Origin: Prevotella sp.
Lineage (GTDB): Bacteria > Bacteroidota > Bacteroidia > Bacteroidales > Dysgonomonadaceae
Direction: 5' to 3'
Length of the DNA stretch: 6,859 nucleotides
Assembly (NCBI GenBank): GCA_031260865.1
Contig: JAISKQ010000305.1
Span: 1 to 6,859, forward strand
In this document: piece by piece, positions 3,389-6,859 of the stretch
How the letters are laid out: each line of letters opens with the position of its first letter
Numbering within the stretch: the first letter of the stretch is position 1
The notes under the pieces: model-generated
Told to the model about the DNA's origin: nothing
What the model saw: only the letters and a program-made list of their open reading frames with translations
The model's database searches: none
Position numbers and translations under genes: made by a program

Positions 3389-5974
3389 TTAGTTTTGTAA
3401 GTTTACAAATTTTGTGTAAAATTTTCGTTTCCCTGAAACCTTAAGTATGTATGTACCTAAACTTAACGGTTTAAAATACTCCATCGATGGATAATTCTTA
3501 ACTTTCGTGTTTCCTATCAACCGACCCTGCATATCGAATATCTTAACATCACTGTTCATATCATCTTCCGTCAATCCCAATATATATAATATGGAAGAAT
3601 TGTAATGAGTCGTGATCGGAGCGTCTTCTTTTATAATGTCATCGCCGGTGTCATAGAAGCGCAGGATGAAACGATTATCATTCGCATACTTCGCGTAATC
3701 CGACGGCCCTGCTGTATATTCATATACATAACCCGGCGTCAACTTCACCGTCTTGTTATTTTCGTATCGGTCTATCAACCACACATTAGGCACAGTCGTG
3801 AAATTCTCTAAGTTATAAAAGTTTAATCTCATCGCCTGCTGAACCGATGTAGGAGTCACATATAAAGCTAATTCCTTCACATTGAACGGAACCGCGTTAC
3901 CCAACATCGATTGACCGTCGCTCGACAGGGTATATATTGTATTTACCGCCTGACTCGGATATACTTTCTCACTTTCACTTGGCTGCAGATACGTTTTCGA
4001 CATGCCTTTAACCACGTCGTATCGGTCTTTACTTGCCATTAAAGCGTTTTCGCGAAGAACCACAGCCGTACGGTCGGCGTTCCCCCCATCGGAAGTGGCG
4101 GCTTCGACAACAAAAAAGTCGGAAAGATAATCAGTATTGCTGCTTTTATTAAATTTAGTCATACCAAATGTCCTCAACTCAGGTTTTAATGTAAGCGTAA
4201 AATCTCTACACGCCTGCACGCAGAACATCTGCATCGGAGCTATTAAATAATGTGTCGGATCTACGGATCCTCCCGTATGATGCGTGGTACCGTCAGTACT
4301 TACATAATCATAGTCAATTGACATGTGAAATAGTTGGTCATCGGGATGAAAGTCTATCAATGCCCTGTTTATCACCCAATATTTCGCGTTTAAAACATTA
4401 TGGTCGTCATCAAAAGTATAACTTGACGCTTTAACATTCGTGCCAAACAGTTCACTTATATCAAATTCATTATCGGTATCATCCTTACCCGCGACATCTC
4501 CTTTACTCCAAGCGCTGGTAGGCGCGTATTTGCCTGTTGTGGCGGTAATATATCCGTCATACGGGATTCCGACTAAAGCATTTAAACTGATAGGCGTCAT
4601 AAACGGATTTCCCAAGAAATTATAACCTTTGGTTAAAGCGACATTAACGCCATCTAATCTAAATGTTTCTTGATCGGTATATACAACTTTATCGCGTCCA
4701 TAATCAGGCCAACCTGTCGAGATACCCGACCAACCTCCGACTCTCGTTCCGAAGTCATCAGAGGCTAAAGGATTAGATGCAGCAGTAGGGCGAACGGTAT
4801 ATCGACTAAATCCTTTTAAATAATTATTTGTCTCTGCCGGTCTCGATAGATTTTGTCGAGTTCCACCGTTAAAATACTCCATCATCATTTTACGTGAGAA
4901 TAAGTATCCTCCTCTGGCGCGATTCGCGTGATTAATACCGACCGCGGCCCATCGGTCATCAATAATTTGATAATCATAGTCGCTGGTCTCCATGCTCATA
5001 AAGTAACCTTTGCCTCCTATCATCGGAATGTTAGGATCCACAAGCATCCCTTGACCAGAAACAAAGCTGGTGTTGTTAGGTACTGCCACTGGATGATAGA
5101 ACATATAATCGCCTCCAAGTTGCTGAAACGGAGGAGTAAAGCCTAACAGTAGATTTCTTGTTACGCCTTCATGAACAACGCGCAATGTATTAGCGCCTCC
5201 GGCAGCCCTGTGATCCGGAGTGAATGTACCGTCATCTTCCGAGGCGTTATATTTATATAAGTCCAATTTTACTTGGCTATATCCTGCTGTATAAGTATTT
5301 GGAGCCAAAGCCTTTATTAAAGCATGCCCCATATTGATTTTAGCGGTATTGGAGGCGTCATATCCGCCTTCTATCGACAAACGATTTGTACCAAGAATTC
5401 CATTGGCAGCATCCTCCGGAGCCGACAAGTAATTGACCATAATCGCCGCCGAAGAATCCACCGCCAAATATCCGGCAAGCCTCGGATCGTAAGAATTATC
5501 GGTCTTTTTTTCTATCCTTATCGTAGGGAAAGCTATATAATCTATTTTCTTCTGCGCCCCTTTAGGCTCTATAAGAGAAGAACTTCTTTTTATGTACTGG
5601 CTGTTATTCGCTCCTATAAAAGCGACGACGCCGCCATCAAGAATTGTTGAAGGATTTCTAAAAAGATGAAGGTACTCACCATAATCAGGATCGGATACAG
5701 GTACGACCGCGGCCGGGTCTTTTCCGTTGATAAAGTCGCCTGTCAATTCGGTACGTCCCAACTGGATGATACCCGAGCCATCGGAAAATTCAGCCGAACC
5801 TTTTATATATAAAGTTGTTGAAGTTCTGAGACTTCCATTCGTATCGCTACCATATTTAACGTACATTTTACCTTTTGAGTACAATATCGTATTTTTGGGA
5901 TCTGGATCTGCTGTTTGACCCTTCATCGCTAAGGGCATTATTAATAATGCAAGTAGTACCAATCGAAGTTTCAT
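3389..5974 (-). CDS. Large T9SS-secreted surface protein with type A sorting domain
   Basis: An 861-residue extracellular protein of unknown specific function. Residues 1-20 are a signal peptide ending KGQ. The mature N-terminus (about 28-85) has short beta-type motifs such as TTLYIKGSAEF and GRTELTGDFING. A central region carries YNFLGNPF (451-458), a pattern common in Bacteroidota surface proteins. A further module runs from about PMQMF (580-584) to NRFILRF (767-773). The last ~75 residues form a T9SS type A sorting domain, with VKIFDMQGRLIG (810-821), GTYILKV (840-846) and terminal KFVNLQN. The protein should cross the outer membrane by the type IX system and be attached or released there. 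No protease, glycosidase or other catalytic motif is visible, so a structural, adhesive or surface-layer role is more likely (inference). It has exactly two cysteines, Cys585 and Cys589. It heads an operon with the small anchored protein downstream. The start has no Shine-Dalgarno site but directly precedes the signal peptide. Confidence 0.9.
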   Translation of the reverse strand: MKLRLVLLALLIMPLAMKGQTADPDPKNTILYSKGKMYVKYGSDTNGSLRTSTTLYIKGSAEFSDGSGIIQLGRTELTGDFINGKDPAAVVPVSDPDYGEYLHLFRNPSTILDGGVVAFIGANNSQYIKRSSSLIEPKGAQKKIDYIAFPTIRIEKKTDNSYDPRLAGYLAVDSSAAIMVNYLSAPEDAANGILGTNRLSIEGGYDASNTAKINMGHALIKALAPNTYTAGYSQVKLDLYKYNASEDDGTFTPDHRAAGGANTLRVVHEGVTRNLLLGFTPPFQQLGGDYMFYHPVAVPNNTSFVSGQGMLVDPNIPMIGGKGYFMSMETSDYDYQIIDDRWAAVGINHANRARGGYLFSRKMMMEYFNGGTRQNLSRPAETNNYLKGFSRYTVRPTAASNPLASDDFGTRVGGWSGISTGWPDYGRDKVVYTDQETFRLDGVNVALTKGYNFLGNPFMTPISLNALVGIPYDGYITATTGKYAPTSAWSKGDVAGKDDTDNEFDISELFGTNVKASSYTFDDDHNVLNAKYWVINRALIDFHPDDQLFHMSIDYDYVSTDGTTHHTGGSVDPTHYLIAPMQMFCVQACRDFTLTLKPELRTFGMTKFNKSSNTDYLSDFFVVEAATSDGGNADRTAVVLRENALMASKDRYDVVKGMSKTYLQPSESEKVYPSQAVNTIYTLSSDGQSMLGNAVPFNVKELALYVTPTSVQQAMRLNFYNLENFTTVPNVWLIDRYENNKTVKLTPGYVYEYTAGPSDYAKYANDNRFILRFYDTGDDIIKEDAPITTHYNSSILYILGLTEDDMNSDVKIFDMQGRLIGNTKVKNYPSMEYFKPLSLGTYILKVSGKRKFYTKFVNLQN

Positions 5975-6031
5975 TATATTGTAGTTTATAAAAGTCAGTA
6001 AAAATAAACCTTTATCTCAATTTGCGTAAAG

Positions 6032-6060
6032 AGTGCTATATATAGAGTGTATATTGCACT
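6032..6060 (-). promoter_or_regulatory. Leader hairpin in the 5' UTR of the T9SS protein operon
   Basis: AGTGC (6032-6036) pairs with GCACT (6056-6060), and after a symmetric T/T mismatch ATATA (6038-6042) pairs with TATAT (6050-6054), leaving a 7-base loop. It lies about 10 bases after the predicted transcription start and about 58 bases before the start codon, so it would be at the 5' end of the mRNA. A role in mRNA stability or protein binding is possible. No known riboswitch is recognised. Confidence 0.5.
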
Positions 6061-6075
6061 ACTCATATCAACGAA

Positions 6076-6105
6076 CAAAGATAATCCTTTTTTTTATAAA
6101 TGAAA
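6076..6105 (-). promoter_or_regulatory. Promoter of the T9SS surface-protein operon
   Basis: On the minus strand TATCTTTG (6083-6076) matches the Bacteroidota -7 consensus TAnnTTTG exactly. At a spacing of 18 bases lies TTTC (6105-6102), one base off the -33 TTTG. This predicts a start near 6069 and a leader of about 95 bases. The -33 side overlaps the palindrome GAAACGTTTC (6102-6111), a possible operator. Confidence 0.65.
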
Positions 6106-6144
6106 CGTTTCTTGCTATTTTTTTATGAATAACCGCTTTTTAAC

Positions 6145-6180
6145 TTATTTCTTGTCTTTTCTTGTTATTTCTTGTCATTT
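6145..6180. repeat. 10-bp phased tandem repeat upstream of the promoter
   Basis: TTATTTCTTGTC occurs at 6145-6156 and 6165-6176, with TTTTCTTG between, giving a 10-bp unit repeated about 3.5 times. On the minus strand these are A-tracts spaced by about one helical turn, some 75-110 bases upstream of the predicted start. Such phasing is known to bend DNA. A role at this promoter is inference. Confidence 0.55.
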
Positions 6181-6206
6181 TTCTCCTATTCATTTTTACC
6201 CAAAAA

Positions 6207-6859
6207 TCAGAGATGACACGCTCTTAATAAGTCATTTATCGTTTTTACAGGATTAAAAGTCTCAATCGGCACTTCCACAAAAATAGTGTTCCAGTCCGAC
6301 ATGGCTCCATTCCATAGCCCGGGCAATTCCAACGCTTTCAGTTCTTTACCGTTTTTGGACTTTATCGAAATAAAGCCGGTATTGTTGTCCACATAGTCTT
6401 TCAGGTTAAAATGACGTCCCCTGTAATCTTTTATACCGCAAACCAAATCGACCGGATTAAAATGCGTCCCGCCTTTAAACATTTCCTTTTTCACGGGATC
6501 GGACATATCTATTTGCGAACTCTCCAATATTTGCGGCGAGATAGTACCATCGGCATTTACCGCCAAAAAAGGACCTCCGCCCGGTTCGCCCACATTCCTT
6601 ACCATGCCGCACACACGGATGGGGCGGTCTAACTTGCGCTTGAGGTAAAGCACCAGTTCCGCGTCTTCCAGCAATTTGGTGTCGGGATTCTTTATAGTCA
6701 GGTCTTTTTGCAGGAAATATAATATCTTTATCAACTCGTCATGCGTATATTTGCCGCTATCGATGAGTTTGAGATAATCAAAAATCTCTCTTTGTATATC
6801 CACCAGCACTCCCGCCAGTATTTTCTTATATTTTGTTTCCGTATCTTTATATTTATCCG
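6207..6859 (-). CDS. DUF4301 family protein, C-terminal part, runs off the window
   Basis: The frame ends at TGA (6207-6209) and stays open to the right edge, giving about 216 codons. An apparent start at 6807-6809 is an internal GTG. Upstream of it, 16 further sense codons encode a helical segment (DKYKDTETKYKKILAG) that joins smoothly to LVDIQREIFDYL. Family blocks, numbered from that GTG, include FKGGTHFNPVDLVCG (111-125), LELPGLWNGAMSDWN (160-174) and VEVPIETFNPVKTINDLL (178-195), which I recognise from DUF4301 proteins. As I recall them, these are about 500 residues long, so roughly the last 40 percent is present. Function is uncharacterised. There is no signal peptide or membrane helix in this part, suggesting a cytoplasmic protein. 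It is transcribed in the same direction as the surface-protein operon, but a 232-base gap with its own promoter separates them. Confidence 0.85.
   Translation of the reverse strand, partial: DKYKDTETKYKKILAGVLVDIQREIFDYLKLIDSGKYTHDELIKILYFLQKDLTIKNPDTKLLEDAELVLYLKRKLDRPIRVCGMVRNVGEPGGGPFLAVNADGTISPQILESSQIDMSDPVKKEMFKGGTHFNPVDLVCGIKDYRGRHFNLKDYVDNNTGFISIKSKNGKELKALELPGLWNGAMSDWNTIFVEVPIETFNPVKTINDLLRACHL

Noticed and set aside
5324..5650. Plus-strand 108-codon open frame
   Set aside because: It is antisense to the T9SS protein and highly basic with no recognisable motif; a shadow.
6181..6206. Terminator for the DUF4301 gene
   Set aside because: Only a weak TTTTT/AAAAA pairing around GGGT occurs after the stop on the minus strand, with no GC-rich stem or following T-run.
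1..6859. tRNA or rRNA genes
   Set aside because: No cloverleaf-like segment with a T-loop GTTCRANNC pattern or rRNA core sequence was noticed on either strand by eye; a covariance search was not possible.

Overview
The window reads as a chromosomal segment of a Bacteroidota species, most likely a Bacteroidales member outside Bacteroides proper. The reasons are a C-terminal type IX secretion (T9SS) sorting domain, TAnnTTTG-type -7 promoter boxes, AT-rich leaders without Shine-Dalgarno sites, signal peptides ending in G-Q, and DUF1634 and DUF4301 proteins typical of this phylum. The genus cannot be fixed from the sequence alone.

Layout. Positions 11-1280 (minus) hold a tight two-gene operon: a TauE/SafE-family anion exporter followed by a DUF1634 membrane protein. 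A divergent, promoter-bearing gap separates it from a secreted glutathione peroxidase-family enzyme (1472-2014, plus). Next comes a 933-base gene-free stretch (2015-2947) between convergent genes. It is a mosaic of repeats: a nested hairpin, 9-bp GGTGACAAA modules, a ~107-bp tandem unit in three copies, 8-bp and 7-bp microrepeat blocks and a C6/G6 palindrome. It ends in a clear intrinsic terminator for the minus-strand genes to its right.

Positions 2948-5974 (minus) hold the most interesting unit. An 861-residue T9SS-secreted surface protein is followed after 33 bases by a 135-residue secreted protein. The small protein is low-complexity, Gly-rich and ends in a tripartite tail (PVGD, hydrophobic helix, basic end) that looks like a sorting or anchoring signal. 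The pair has its own promoter, a leader with a perfect-symmetry hairpin, and a shared terminator. Neither function is known to me, and a cell-surface pair is the best reading. The right edge (6207-6859, minus) is the C-terminal part of a DUF4301 protein whose N-terminal part lies outside the window.

The genes form three apparently separate units: anion export, peroxide defence in the envelope, and a surface-protein pair. No mobile-element gene, CRISPR array, tRNA or rRNA was seen.
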